DNA of 64,000 nt from CAZCTC01 sp964501335. Lineage in GTDB: Bacteria > Chloroflexota > Anaerolineae > B4-G1 > SLSP01. Below are positions 43,296 through 50,405 of this stretch, in pieces (the first letter of the stretch is position 1; every line of letters starts with the position of its first letter). The notes beneath the pieces were generated by a model. The model was not told the DNA's origin. It ran no database searches and was given only the letters and a program-made list of their open reading frames with translations. Where the stretch lies: contig CAZCTC010000030.1 in assembly GCA_964501335.1 (NCBI GenBank), forward strand, positions 1-64,000. The letters run 5' to 3'. Position numbers and translations under genes: made by a program.

Positions 43296-44500
43296 TACCG
43301 GCCTCCTTTCTGGCTTTCGTCCTGTTCCAACTCATATTCCCGATACAGGTCGGGGTTTTGAGCAAAGACTTCAGACAAAGCCTGGGTATAGTCCGCCTCC
43401 GTGTGGGCGGCCCGATACTTGGCGACTTCCACGTTGATCTTTTCCATCGTCTTGCCGGAGCCGATCCGGGTAGCGCCAGACCCCCGAGCCGAGAAAGCCT
43501 CAGCGAGCACAGTATCCGCCTTCTCCAGCAACTGAGAGAAGAACTGCGCATGCGACTGATCCTTCTCCTGATCCATGCTGTACAGCCAGCGCAGCTGCTG
43601 CGCCAGCTGGCCCGACTCGCCCGGCATATGCGAAAACTTCGCAGCCGCCATCATCGTGAAGCGCTCCAGCTGGCGTTCCTGTTCGATGACGCTGATCCGG
43701 CCGGCCGCCCCTTCCAACTGCGCCTTATACTGGTCGCTCTCGGCCGTCTTGGCCGTCAGCTTCGCGTTGGCTTCCTGAAGCTGAGTCTTCATGGTCGCCA
43801 TCTCGGAAGTGAACTGCGCGAACTTCTGATTGAACTCTGACATATCCGGCGCCTGCTGGCCGGCCGGCTGCATAGAGCGCAGCCCGCCAAAAAGCTCAGC
43901 GAAAAACGCCCGGAACCCTTCCATGGTCAGCGGCTGATCGCCGCCGCCCTGGCCTCCGCCGTTCGTTCCGTTGCCCATAGAACCTCCATCTCCATCACCA
44001 AGATATAAAATACCGCCCCCCGCAGAATACAGAGCGGTTATTTCCCCGAAAAACGGGTAATTCGTGAGCGCGCCTCCGCCTACTTGGTTACGAACCTTCT
44101 GGTTTGTAACCTGGTCCGTCTGTTCCCAGTAGATCGACGGGGAGAAATAAGCAAACTCGTCTTCTTCGAGAGCCGCGCGCCCCTTTTTTGTCCAACCGAA
44201 CGTAGCCCCCAGGCCGTTCGGCAACTCAAGCAAGTCCTTGTACCAACCAACCGCGCCGCCTTCGTGGTCAATATCCACCGCAAGGCGATCCCTGCGAATA
44301 CCGCGATTTAAACGGTTGGCATAGTTGTCAAGGAATTCCTTGATCGTCTCGTCGTTTACCTCGTAAGCCCGTCCGTTGCGATAAAACGTCCCCTTCGGGA
44401 GGATCAAAATAGGCTCGCCGGCCAGCGCGCGCGCGGCAGACGACTTTCCACCCTCCATCGAATACAGGTCAATAAAAAAATCACCCTGCGGTTTTGCCAT
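43295..44500 (-). CDS. Prohead protease-scaffold (Mu gpI-like)
   Basis: 401 residues from the ATG at 44500, with GGAGGTGGAGG directly upstream. The open frame reaches 44731 but would run through the leader RNA. The N-terminal 170 residues match the Mu I protein type: LAVDIDHEGGAVGWYKDL holds the likely catalytic His, and EFAYFSPSIYWEQTD follows. A Gly/Asn linker comes next, then a coiled-coil scaffold domain (SEMATMKTQLQEANAKLTAK) and a C-terminal capsid-binding part. It is the first gene after the tandem leader, so its regulation sets the whole head and tail operon. Confidence 0.82.
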   Translation of the reverse strand: MAKPQGDFFIDLYSMEGGKSSAARALAGEPILILPKGTFYRNGRAYEVNDETIKEFLDNYANRLNRGIRRDRLAVDIDHEGGAVGWYKDLLELPNGLGATFGWTKKGRAALEEDEFAYFSPSIYWEQTDQVTNQKVRNQVGGGALTNYPFFGEITALYSAGGGILYLGDGDGGSMGNGTNGGGQGGGDQPLTMEGFRAFFAELFGGLRSMQPAGQQAPDMSEFNQKFAQFTSEMATMKTQLQEANAKLTAKTAESDQYKAQLEGAAGRISVIEQERQLERFTMMAAAKFSHMPGESGQLAQQLRWLYSMDQEKDQSHAQFFSQLLEKADTVLAEAFSARGSGATRIGSGKTMEKINVEVAKYRAAHTEADYTQALSEVFAQNPDLYREYELEQDESQKGGR

Positions 44501-44518
44501 CCTCCACCTCCGGGAAAT

Positions 44519-44726
44519 AAAAAACGGGCCTGTCCCGCTTCCCAATATGGGAGCAGGGCAGGCCCGTGTGCGCACCTTCCTGGGCCAGCGAGCGCCGCGG
44601 TGGCCCGTAGGCTCGCGTCGCTCAGAAACAAAAAACGGGCCGCCGTCGCATAAAGCAACAGCGGCCCGTGTGTGTAATCGTCCAAGGCCTGGCCGGTGAG
44701 CGGTGGCCCGTAGGCTCGCGCCGGCC
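44519..44726 (-). ncRNA. Tandem structured leader RNA with two intrinsic terminators
   Basis: Two units follow each other on the - strand. Each holds the identical 20-nt core GCGAGCCTACGGGCCACCGC (44719-44700 and 44616-44597) inside a stem, then an intrinsic terminator. The outer stems differ in sequence but keep pairing: GGCCGG/CCGGCC (44726-44721 with 44696-44691) in unit 1 and GAGCG/CGCTC (44623-44619 with 44594-44590) in unit 2. The terminators are ACGGGCCGC/GCGGCCCGT (44669-44661, 44643-44635) and ACGGGCCTG/CAGGCCCGT (44567-44559, 44532-44524), each with six T. The ACGGGCC in each core loop repeats the terminator 5' arm, so it could pair with the 3' arm and prevent termination. It stands between a strong promoter and the head operon. 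No known riboswitch was recognised; a put-like antitermination RNA is one model. Confidence 0.72.
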
Positions 44727-44739
44727 GTCAATCAATAAG

Positions 44740-44768
44740 ATTATAGAACAAAAGGCCTAAGAAGTCAA
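44740..44768 (-). promoter_or_regulatory. Late head-operon promoter
   Basis: On the - strand, TTGACT (44768-44763), a 17-base spacer and TATAAT (44745-44740). Transcription would start a few bases before the tandem leader RNA. It is back to back with the + strand promoter region at 44774. Confidence 0.85.
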
Positions 44769-44773
44769 TACAG

Positions 44774-44823
44774 ATAGTTATGACTTTCGTCTGATAGACT
44801 TTGTACCTAAATTAAGGTAAAAT
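44774..44823 (+). promoter_or_regulatory. Duplicated promoter/operator region, copy 1
   Basis: ATAGTTATGAC, then TTCGTCT-ATAG, then an imperfect inverted repeat around TACCTAA, then a -10 box TAAAAT (44818-44823). The sequence downstream to 44846 (TAGACTGAAAATTAAGAA) is also shared with the copy at 48860. No good -35 box is visible, so an activator or repressor may bind the conserved upstream block. Confidence 0.65.
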
Positions 44824-44865
44824 GTAATCATAGACTGAAAATTAAGAATTAAGGAGAATTAAAAA

Positions 44866-45195
44866 ATGAAACTCACCGGAATGACCGCGACCAAAGAGAA
44901 CAAAATCGGCAAGGTAGTCGAGGACCTCGACTGGACGCTGGAAATCGAGTGGAACGACGGCACCGGCAGCGAAGAGCAAATCACCGACATCGCCCTGCCC
45001 GCAAGCCGCAACAACGCCGCCATCAACATCGAAGCCAACCGCCGCCGCATCCAGGCCTTGACGGAAGAGATCAACGCCTACATCGCAGCGGTCACCAGCG
45101 AATGCACGGAAAAAGCCAACTGGCCCAACGCCGGCGAGCTGGGACGGCTGGTCGAAGCCCTGGAACACGCCCGCGAATACATGATGGGCGAATAG
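44866..45195 (+). CDS. Small paralogous protein, cluster member 1
   Basis: 109 residues with AAGGAG upstream. Starts MKLTGMTATKENKIGKVVED, then LEIEWNDGTGSEEQ, and a helical C-terminal half. The protein at 45258 has the same order of motifs (LTSKTVNKENRSGEV, VVKWSDGTYSDEQ), so the two are paralogues. Beta-hairpin followed by helices. No family recognised. Oriented against the structural genes and driven by its own promoter. Confidence 0.65.
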   Translation: MKLTGMTATKENKIGKVVEDLDWTLEIEWNDGTGSEEQITDIALPASRNNAAINIEANRRRIQALTEEINAYIAAVTSECTEKANWPNAGELGRLVEALEHAREYMMGE

Positions 45196-45205
45196 AACAA
45201 ACAAA

Positions 45206-45231
45206 GGGCCGGCCCCACAAGGAGCCGGCCC
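45206..45231 (+). repeat. Intercistronic hairpin 1
   Basis: GGGCCGGC (45206-45213) pairs with GCCGGCCC (45224-45231). There is no T-run. It stands between a stop codon and the next ribosome binding site, like the others in this cluster. Confidence 0.8.
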
Positions 45232-45257
45232 ACCTACCCACAAAAAGGAACAGAGAA

Positions 45258-45575
45258 ATGAACCTCACAAGCAAGACGGTCAACAAAGAAAATCGAAGCG
45301 GAGAAGTCCAAAGGGACTATGGCTGGCAACTGGTGGTCAAGTGGAGCGATGGAACCTACAGCGACGAACAGGTTTCCAGCTTCACACGAAACCAGGAAGA
45401 CAAAACGGTCGAAACCGAATGCATAAAACGCCACATCAACATCTACATCGGCGACATCATCGCCTACAACGAAGTGACGACAGAGGACGCAGCAAAAAGC
45501 GACAGGATGGTAGAAAACCTACGGTTTATCGCGGAATCACTCGAAAAAGCCTACAGCCGCTTAATGGAAATCTAA
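45258..45575 (+). CDS. Small paralogous protein, cluster member 2
   Basis: 105 residues from the ATG at 45258, with AAGGAAC upstream. A paralogue of the 44866 protein (N-terminal LTSKTVNKENRSGEV and WSDGTYSDEQVSS), with a helical C-terminal half. Unknown function. Confidence 0.65.
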   Translation: MNLTSKTVNKENRSGEVQRDYGWQLVVKWSDGTYSDEQVSSFTRNQEDKTVETECIKRHINIYIGDIIAYNEVTTEDAAKSDRMVENLRFIAESLEKAYSRLMEI

Positions 45576-45582
45576 AAACAAA

Positions 45583-45608
45583 GGGCCGGCCCCGAAGGGA
45601 GCCGGCCC
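45583..45608 (+). repeat. Intercistronic hairpin 2
   Basis: GGGCCGGC (45583-45590) with GCCGGCCC (45601-45608), loop of ten bases, no T-run. Confidence 0.8.
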
Positions 45609-45631
45609 ACCCAACACCCAAAAGGAGACCC

Positions 45632-45988
45632 ATGAAAAACTTAACTGGACTGCAACTGACCGAAATCCGAAACGGCATCATGAACCACGGCACCGTAATA
45701 GAAGATCGCGGAGAAACGATCATGGTCAACTGGGAACTGGCCTGGAACACGGGGATCTTCGAGGAGGTCTTCGAAGGGCTGAGAATCGACCGGGCCGGCC
45801 ATGTGGACCCGGAGCAAGAGATGGAATTCTACGTCCGGGTAGCCGCCTGGAACGCCCATCTGCTGCACACCTACTTCAAACGCAAGCAAATGGAAGACCG
45901 ACCCGCTGAAGTAGACACGGAAACTATGCGGAAACTCGGCGCTGAACTGGATACCATCCTCAACACCCTGATGGGACTCAAGAGCTAA
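45632..45988 (+). CDS. Small protein, cluster member 3
   Basis: 118 residues from the ATG at 45632, with AAAGGAGA upstream. Begins MKNLTGLQLTEIRNGIMNHG then ETIMVNWE, so it shares the opening pattern of members 1 and 2 more distantly. The rest is helical and charged. Unknown function. Confidence 0.62.
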   Translation: MKNLTGLQLTEIRNGIMNHGTVIEDRGETIMVNWELAWNTGIFEEVFEGLRIDRAGHVDPEQEMEFYVRVAAWNAHLLHTYFKRKQMEDRPAEVDTETMRKLGAELDTILNTLMGLKS

Positions 45989-45995
45989 AGCCACC

Positions 45996-46022
45996 GGGCC
46001 GGCGCCCCCAGGACGCCGGCCC
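45996..46022 (+). repeat. Intercistronic hairpin 3
   Basis: GGGCCGGCG (45996-46004) with CGCCGGCCC (46014-46022), no T-run. The ninth base pair differs from copies 1 and 2 but is still paired. Confidence 0.8.
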
Positions 46023-46054
46023 ACAAAAAAACAAAAGACGAAAGGACCCATAAG

Positions 46055-46315
46055 ATGAAAAACTTAACCGCCGCCGCGATCCAGGAGAAACTGCTCGAAT
46101 ACGCCGAACTGGCCCTCGAAGAGGAGACCGGAGAGTACATCACCACGCAGATGACAGAGGGAGTGATGAACGACCTAAACCTCTACAGCGACGAAGCCTC
46201 CGAAGCCATCGAAGAACTGATCGATCGGATGGCAGTAGATCTGAGCGAACGCCTTCCGCAGAGACTGCCGGCCAGCACCCTGGCCGAATACGGCCGGGAG
46301 ATTAAAGCCCTTTAA
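46055..46315 (+). CDS. Small protein, cluster member 4
   Basis: 86 residues with AAAGGA before the ATG. Helical and acidic (EKLLEYAELALEEETGEYIT). Shares only the opening MKNLT with member 3. Unknown function. Confidence 0.6.
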   Translation: MKNLTAAAIQEKLLEYAELALEEETGEYITTQMTEGVMNDLNLYSDEASEAIEELIDRMAVDLSERLPQRLPASTLAEYGREIKAL

Positions 46316-46322
46316 TCCCCTC

Positions 46323-46347
46323 GGGCCGGCCCCGAAAGGAGCCGGCC
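46323..46347 (+). repeat. Intercistronic hairpin 4
   Basis: GGCCGGC (46324-46330) with GCCGGCC (46341-46347), no T-run. Confidence 0.75.
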
Positions 46348-46376
46348 AGCTAAAAACAAACGAAAGGAACAGGAAA

Positions 46377-46559
46377 ATGGAACTCACAAAACAGATCGAA
46401 GAAAGAAAACGTCAGATCGCAGATTATCTCGAAAGATTGAATTCCAGAATTAACATGTATGTGGAGGATCACGAGAACCCGACAACAAGAAACGTCGATC
46501 TACTCGGAAAACTGATCGACTCCATCGATCAAGCCATGGATCTCATGCCGCCCGATTAA
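46377..46559 (+). CDS. Small protein, cluster member 5
   Basis: 60 residues with AAAGGAAC upstream. One coiled-coil-like helix (QIEERKRQIADYLERLNSRI) and a second helix. AT-richer than members 1-4. Last gene before a terminator. Confidence 0.55.
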   Translation: MELTKQIEERKRQIADYLERLNSRINMYVEDHENPTTRNVDLLGKLIDSIDQAMDLMPPD

Positions 46560-46565
46560 TTACCC

Positions 46566-46606
46566 AGAAGAAATCCGCCTGATTGAAAATCAGGCGGGTT
46601 TCTTCT
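46566..46606 (+). terminator. Intrinsic terminator of the small-ORF cluster
   Basis: The stem CCGCCTGAT with ATCAGGCGG is extended by AGAAGAAA/TTTCTTCT. The next 190 bases up to the toxin gene are AT-rich and contain an inverted repeat CTAACG...CGTTAG (46712-46738) that may be an operator. Confidence 0.85.
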
Positions 46607-46799
46607 ATAAAAGTACACCCCCATTAAAAATCCCTTTTTAAGCCCTCGACTAACGCTTGATTAACACCTTCTAATTACAATAGACCTAACCATAACCCTG
46701 GCACAACTTAACTAACGTAAAGCGATCTTATGCGTTAGAATAGTATAAAATTAACCCGCCATTTATTTTATTTCCCTTGTTTCCCAGGAGGTAAGTACC

Positions 46800-48746
46800 A
46801 TGCCAACAAAAAGTTCAGTTGAAAAGCCAAAATCAGAAACGCCGCATCTTAACCCAAGTTCGCAGCCTCAAGTTTCAGGAATTGCGCCCGATGGATTCGA
46901 GACGCCCATGATCTCGCCCACTGGATTAAATGCCCACACTTTAAACCCTCGTACATTACCCTCGATTCAACGAACCTTCGGTAATCAAGCTGCAAGCCGA
47001 ATGATTCAAACTCAAAGACTGAATCATTCCCCAATTCAGGCTTCACCGATGATCCAACGTCAGGTTGAAAAAACTGACGGAAGCTCAGCTATGGGGAAAT
47101 ATAAGATTGGAAGAGTGAATAACGATTGGATTCCCATTAAATGGGAAGGAGGGGATACCGTTCAAGATTTAATAACGCTCTCTGAAATTAAAGAAGACTG
47201 CTTGGTAAAAAAAATAACGACGGCTTCTTCTCCCTCTACATCATCATCGGGGAAAAAGCCAGTTAAAAAATCAAGCAACTCATTCGCGCAGCAGCAAGAA
47301 CAACTTGAAAATCTAAGTAATCCAAAAGAAACAGAAAAAATAGTCGGTAAAAGCGCTGCTTTGGAGGCAAATAGTTCTTTCATTTTAATACCTGCCTTAA
47401 ATTCACCAGTAAATAAGAATCATATGGCAGTTCTCAGTTCATTGTCTCGCCTGGCTCGCACTTTTGGGAAGAAAATATCCAAAGGCGGTCAAGAAGCACA
47501 GGCTATCTTTATCGATGGGAAAATTGTGCTCACAGGCAATAGTAATGCAGAAACAGCCGCTTTAGCAGCTCAAATACCCCAAGAAGGAAGCACTGCATCC
47601 CAAACAAAAACAGCATTACGATCTTTGTTTGCACTCTCATACGCAAAAGAGGGACTTCCTAAGGAGCTATCGAGTACTAAAGGTGAGCGCTCTTATGAGG
47701 ATCTTCAAGTTGCCCGCTCCCAAGATCTTAAAATTGTCGAGGATTGGATTGATTTAGTTTCCCTCCCTGATGAGCAAAAATTTGCCAAAGTCGTATCCAG
47801 TGTCCAAGAAGCACAAACAACTGCAGCTCCTTTAATTATTTTATCGACTCCAACAAGCGATTCTTCTGAAGACAGTAGCAGCCCAAAAGTAGAAAAGAAA
47901 GGAGCAAAAAAGGTAGAGGGAAAGAAAAAAGTTGGGGAAAAAGCAAAAGAAAAGAAAGGAGCAAAAAAAGTAGAGGAAAAGAAAAAAATAGGAGGAAAAG
48001 CAAAGCTAGAAGAGAAAGAAGAGGTAAAAGAAAAGGAACCGGTAAAAGAAGAGAAATGGCACGCTGAACAAAAGCTGCTGCTTGTTCTGGCCGAATATCT
48101 AAAAAGGGAGATTCCGGTTTCACAAGTCGCAATAGCTGGGGTTAAATACCCTTGTAATTTATGCAAGGCAGAACTCGCTCTCCACAAAAAAGCATTAAAA
48201 ATGGCCTATCCTACGTTAAAAGTATCGTATGACAAGATAAAGGACTCTTCGAAAGAGTCTTCAATTTCTCAAAATACAACGATGACAACAAATACTACCA
48301 CAACAGAACTCACTACCAATACATCAAGCTCTACATCAAGCATGAAGGATCTGGATTCTTTTGGATATGAAGAAGATAATCATACAAGAAAACCTATCGA
48401 AGACAAGAAAGTAACAGAGGGAAACGCAACGCCGGCGCATAAACGTCTTATTTCCGATAACTTGACTAAAGAAGAATCCTTCACGAAAGAAGAATCAGTC
48501 AAGAAAGAATTGCCGCCAGCTTTCGCACATTATCTTAAACTCTTACAAGACCCATCCTCCATGGTGCAATCCCAACCATCATCATCATCATCATCTTCTT
48601 CCTCAAAAGGAATAGAAGTAGAAAAAAGCGGGGAGGGAGAAAAGGGCGAAGAGAAAGAAAAGAGCGAAGAAGGAGAAAAGGGTAAAGGGGTAGAAAAAGG
48701 CGGAGAGGAAAAAAAGGGGGAAAATGGCGACGGAGAGGAAGATTAG
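46800..48746 (+). CDS. Deaminase-fold toxin with LQRTxGNQA-type N-terminal motif
   Basis: 648 residues, AT-rich, with AGGAGGT before the ATG. Residues 53-70 (LPSIQRTFGNQAASRMIQ) match the short motif that often stands at the front of DUF4157/eCIS-associated proteins. The central part looks like a cytidine-deaminase fold: a beta-hairpin (AQAIFIDGKIVLTGN, about 234-247), then HAE at 421-423 and PCNLC at 451-455, the three zinc ligands plus the catalytic Glu. A Lys/Glu-rich insert of about 60 residues (361-418) splits the fold, and the C-terminus is a long Ser/Thr and Glu/Lys/Gly low-complexity tail. Deaminase domains of polymorphic toxins act on nucleic acids or nucleotides. No immunity gene is recognisable next to it. 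It could be packaged in the virion, delivered by an injection system, or be an anti-phage effector. Confidence 0.65.
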   Translation: MPTKSSVEKPKSETPHLNPSSQPQVSGIAPDGFETPMISPTGLNAHTLNPRTLPSIQRTFGNQAASRMIQTQRLNHSPIQASPMIQRQVEKTDGSSAMGKYKIGRVNNDWIPIKWEGGDTVQDLITLSEIKEDCLVKKITTASSPSTSSSGKKPVKKSSNSFAQQQEQLENLSNPKETEKIVGKSAALEANSSFILIPALNSPVNKNHMAVLSSLSRLARTFGKKISKGGQEAQAIFIDGKIVLTGNSNAETAALAAQIPQEGSTASQTKTALRSLFALSYAKEGLPKELSSTKGERSYEDLQVARSQDLKIVEDWIDLVSLPDEQKFAKVVSSVQEAQTTAAPLIILSTPTSDSSEDSSSPKVEKKGAKKVEGKKKVGEKAKEKKGAKKVEEKKKIGGKAKLEEKEEVKEKEPVKEEKWHAEQKLLLVLAEYLKREIPVSQVAIAGVKYPCNLCKAELALHKKALKMAYPTLKVSYDKIKDSSKESSISQNTTMTTNTTTTELTTNTSSSTSSMKDLDSFGYEEDNHTRKPIEDKKVTEGNATPAHKRLISDNLTKEESFTKEESVKKELPPAFAHYLKLLQDPSSMVQSQPSSSSSSSSSKGIEVEKSGEGEKGEEKEKSEEGEKGKGVEKGGEEKKGENGDGEED

Positions 48747-48820
48747 TAAAACCGATAAAAAATAACAGGTCTCAATTCTGACTTTGCTTTCCCAGCCAAT
48801 CACACAATTTAGACAACAGG

Positions 48821-48849
48821 AACCCGCCGGATTTTCAATCCGGCGGGTT
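48821..48849 (+). terminator. Terminator after the toxin gene
   Basis: AACCCGCCGGATT pairs with AATCCGGCGGGTT, followed by TTC. It separates the toxin from the next promoter. Confidence 0.88.
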
Positions 48850-48859
48850 TTCAATTTAT

Positions 48860-48909
48860 ATAGTTATGACGTTCGTCTCATAGCTATTATACCTAAAATT
48901 AGGTATAAT
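48860..48909 (+). promoter_or_regulatory. Duplicated promoter/operator region, copy 2
   Basis: Near-identical to 44774-44823: ATAGTTATGAC, TTCGTCT, then TACCTAAAATTAGGTA (a palindrome) and -10 box TATAAT (48904-48909). ATAGTTATGA is also an inverted copy of TCATAGCTAT just downstream, giving a symmetrical site. Confidence 0.68.
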
Positions 48910-48952
48910 AGAAACGTAGACTGAAAATTAAGAAACGAGAGGAGCCCTTAAA

Positions 48953-49242
48953 ATGTCAGATTTTGAATGCCCAGCCTGCGGAAAGAAACTCAGCCAGAAA
49001 ACAGTAAATACGCCCTACAACGGAAACATCTTCGCATGGCAATGCCCGAAGTGCCAGTGCGTAATCGCAGAAGACATCACGCTGGGAAGCTCCTTCTCCC
49101 TGGTAGACAACACGATGACCGAAGACGAAGAAGCCTTCGCCCGCGCCATCCCCTACGACCTGACCTGCCTGAGCAGCCGCGGAATCTCCGACGGCACGGG
49201 TTCTTCGACCCGATCACCCGCAAAATCACGCAGGTCGGCTAA
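48953..49242 (+). pseudogene. Zinc-ribbon protein gene with apparent frameshift
   Basis: The start has GAGAGGAG upstream. CPACGKK and CPKCQCV form a zinc ribbon. Near 49198 the frame seems broken: the original frame runs on through an intercistronic hairpin and into the next gene's start, with an Arg/Ser-rich unnatural tail. The -1 frame instead ends neatly (GFFDPITRKITQVG, stop at 49240-49242) just before that hairpin, as all other genes of this cluster do. One lost G in the run at 49198-49200 would explain it; a sequencing error is possible. Confidence 0.55.
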
Positions 49243-49250
49243 ACAAACCA

Positions 49251-49278
49251 GCGCCGCCGGTCAGCCGGCCGGCGGCGC
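49251..49278 (+). repeat. Intercistronic hairpin 5
   Basis: GCGCCGCCGG (49251-49260) with CCGGCGGCGC (49269-49278), no T-run, before the binding site of the next gene. Same placement as hairpins 1-4. Confidence 0.78.
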
Positions 49279-49302
49279 CCATCACAACAAAAGGAGACCA
49301 AC

Positions 49303-49527
49303 ATGAAAACCATACCGACCAAAAACGAATACTGGATGAAGCTGCTACCCCCGCATGTCCTGGCCCGCGTCATCATCGAGATCGATGAAGCGAACCACGA
49401 ACAAGACGAGGAAATCTACGACGTAGTTCTTGAAGGGCAATCAGTGCTCATCCTGACATGCGGTCAGGATCTGGCCCACGACCTGCTCACAAAGGCCTTC
49501 CTGGATCGCAACCGGCAGGTGGTATAA
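49303..49527 (+). CDS. Small hypothetical protein
   Basis: 74 residues with AAAGGAGA upstream. A small alpha/beta protein (PPHVLARVIIEIDEANHEQD; VVLEGQSVLILTCGQDLAHD). Its stop overlaps the next start. Unknown function. Confidence 0.6.
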   Translation: MKTIPTKNEYWMKLLPPHVLARVIIEIDEANHEQDEEIYDVVLEGQSVLILTCGQDLAHDLLTKAFLDRNRQVV

Positions 49528-49721
49528 TGAGCGCCGCATGGATGAGCCGGCTCAGCAACGCAGCGCTCGCCCAGATGGTCGCCGCCCTCAATCTGGCCGG
49601 CGACCCCGAAGACCAAGACGACGAAGAGATCCGGGCCAGCGCCCGGATCGTCCTCGACGACCGGATCGGCCAGGAAGACGCCGCCCGAGAGATAGAAGAA
49701 GCTTACAGAAGGATGGTGTGA
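49527..49721 (+). CDS. Small hypothetical helical protein
   Basis: 64 residues; its ATG shares a base with the previous stop (TAATG). Helical and acidic. Unknown. Confidence 0.55.
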   Translation: MSAAWMSRLSNAALAQMVAALNLAGDPEDQDDEEIRASARIVLDDRIGQEDAAREIEEAYRRMV

Positions 49722-49723
49722 AA

Positions 49724-50077
49724 ATGCCCCGAGCAGGATACTACAGCCTTCCGATCAACGCAGGAAATCAAGCCCCCCTAAAGGCCATCTGCGCCGCGCA
49801 CGGCTGGCCGGCCAACTCTACCGGCTACACCGCAGCCTTCCGCCTCGCCCTGGCCTCCGCCCTGGGCGAGATCGACCCGGAGATCCGCCCCCAGCCGGAG
49901 CGCTCCGAAGTCGGCGAGGATTGGGTGATTTTAAAAATCGACGACCCCACCATCCGCCGGCGGCTCGACGCCCTGGTGACAAGACTGCATCTGGAGCCCG
50001 GCACCCGGGCCGACCGGGAAGCGCTTCAATTCGCCATCCTTCTCCTGAACTACGCCATGCTCCCCCCGCAGGAATAA
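49724..50077 (+). CDS. Small hypothetical protein, possible DNA-binding fold
   Basis: 117 residues. The N-terminal half resembles a ribbon-helix-helix-like arrangement (YYSLPINAGNQAPLKAICAA), repeated loosely in the second half (VILKIDDPTIRRRLDALVTR). It may be an internally duplicated regulator. Last gene before a terminator. Confidence 0.55.
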   Translation: MPRAGYYSLPINAGNQAPLKAICAAHGWPANSTGYTAAFRLALASALGEIDPEIRPQPERSEVGEDWVILKIDDPTIRRRLDALVTRLHLEPGTRADREALQFAILLLNYAMLPPQE

Positions 50078-50081
50078 AAAG

Positions 50082-50112
50082 ACGGGCCCGGATCGCCTCC
50101 GGGCCCGTTTTC
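50082..50112. terminator. Terminator of the second small-ORF cluster
   Basis: ACGGGCCCGGA (50082-50092) with TCCGGGCCCGT (50098-50108), loop TCGCC, then TTTCT. It faces the - strand gene end at 50154 and may act in both directions. Confidence 0.85.
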
Positions 50113-50135
50113 TATCTGCAAACGTTTGCAGATAG
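50112..50135. repeat. 24-bp perfect palindrome, copy 4 of 4
   Basis: The shared 20-bp core is extended to 24 bp by CT and AG. It lies directly after a terminator, in the gap between converging units, like copy 2. Confidence 0.85.
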
Positions 50136-50153
50136 TTGCGATCCGACAGAAAC

Positions 50154-50405
50154 CTATCCCGCCGCTGTTGCATCCCCGTCCAACACTTGTTGCATCCCGT
50201 CAGCCCGGCACTCCTCGCGCGGCCGCTCCAACGCGCCCGACAGCATCACCGACCAGCTCGATACCCCCGCAGCGCCCCCGCCAGTCTTGACCAACTGGAT
50301 CAAAAACACGCCCTCGGGGAGAGAAAAAATCCGATTTAAAAAGCTTGCCATCGCCCGCGGGAGAGTCACCATTGCCGTCTGTCCCCCTCCAGGTTTTAAA
50401 GCCAT
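50154..50405 (-). CDS. Small hypothetical protein after the portal gene
   Basis: 83 residues from the ATG at 50405, with AAGGAGG upstream inside the end of the portal gene. Helical in the middle (MASFLNRIFSLPEGVFLIQL). Unknown. Overlaps the portal gene by ten bases, so it is co-translated. Confidence 0.55.
   Translation of the reverse strand: MALKPGGGQTAMVTLPRAMASFLNRIFSLPEGVFLIQLVKTGGGAAGVSSWSVMLSGALERPREECRADGMQQVLDGDATAAG

Noticed and set aside
44404..44731. N-terminal extension of the protease gene or a separate 93-codon ORF
   Set aside because: Both would translate the tandem leader RNA and its terminators; the ATG at 44500 has an ideal binding site.
45206..46347. CRISPR array suggested by regularly placed GC repeats
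   Set aside because: The repeats are hairpins separated by real genes of 180-360 bases, not by unique spacers of constant length.
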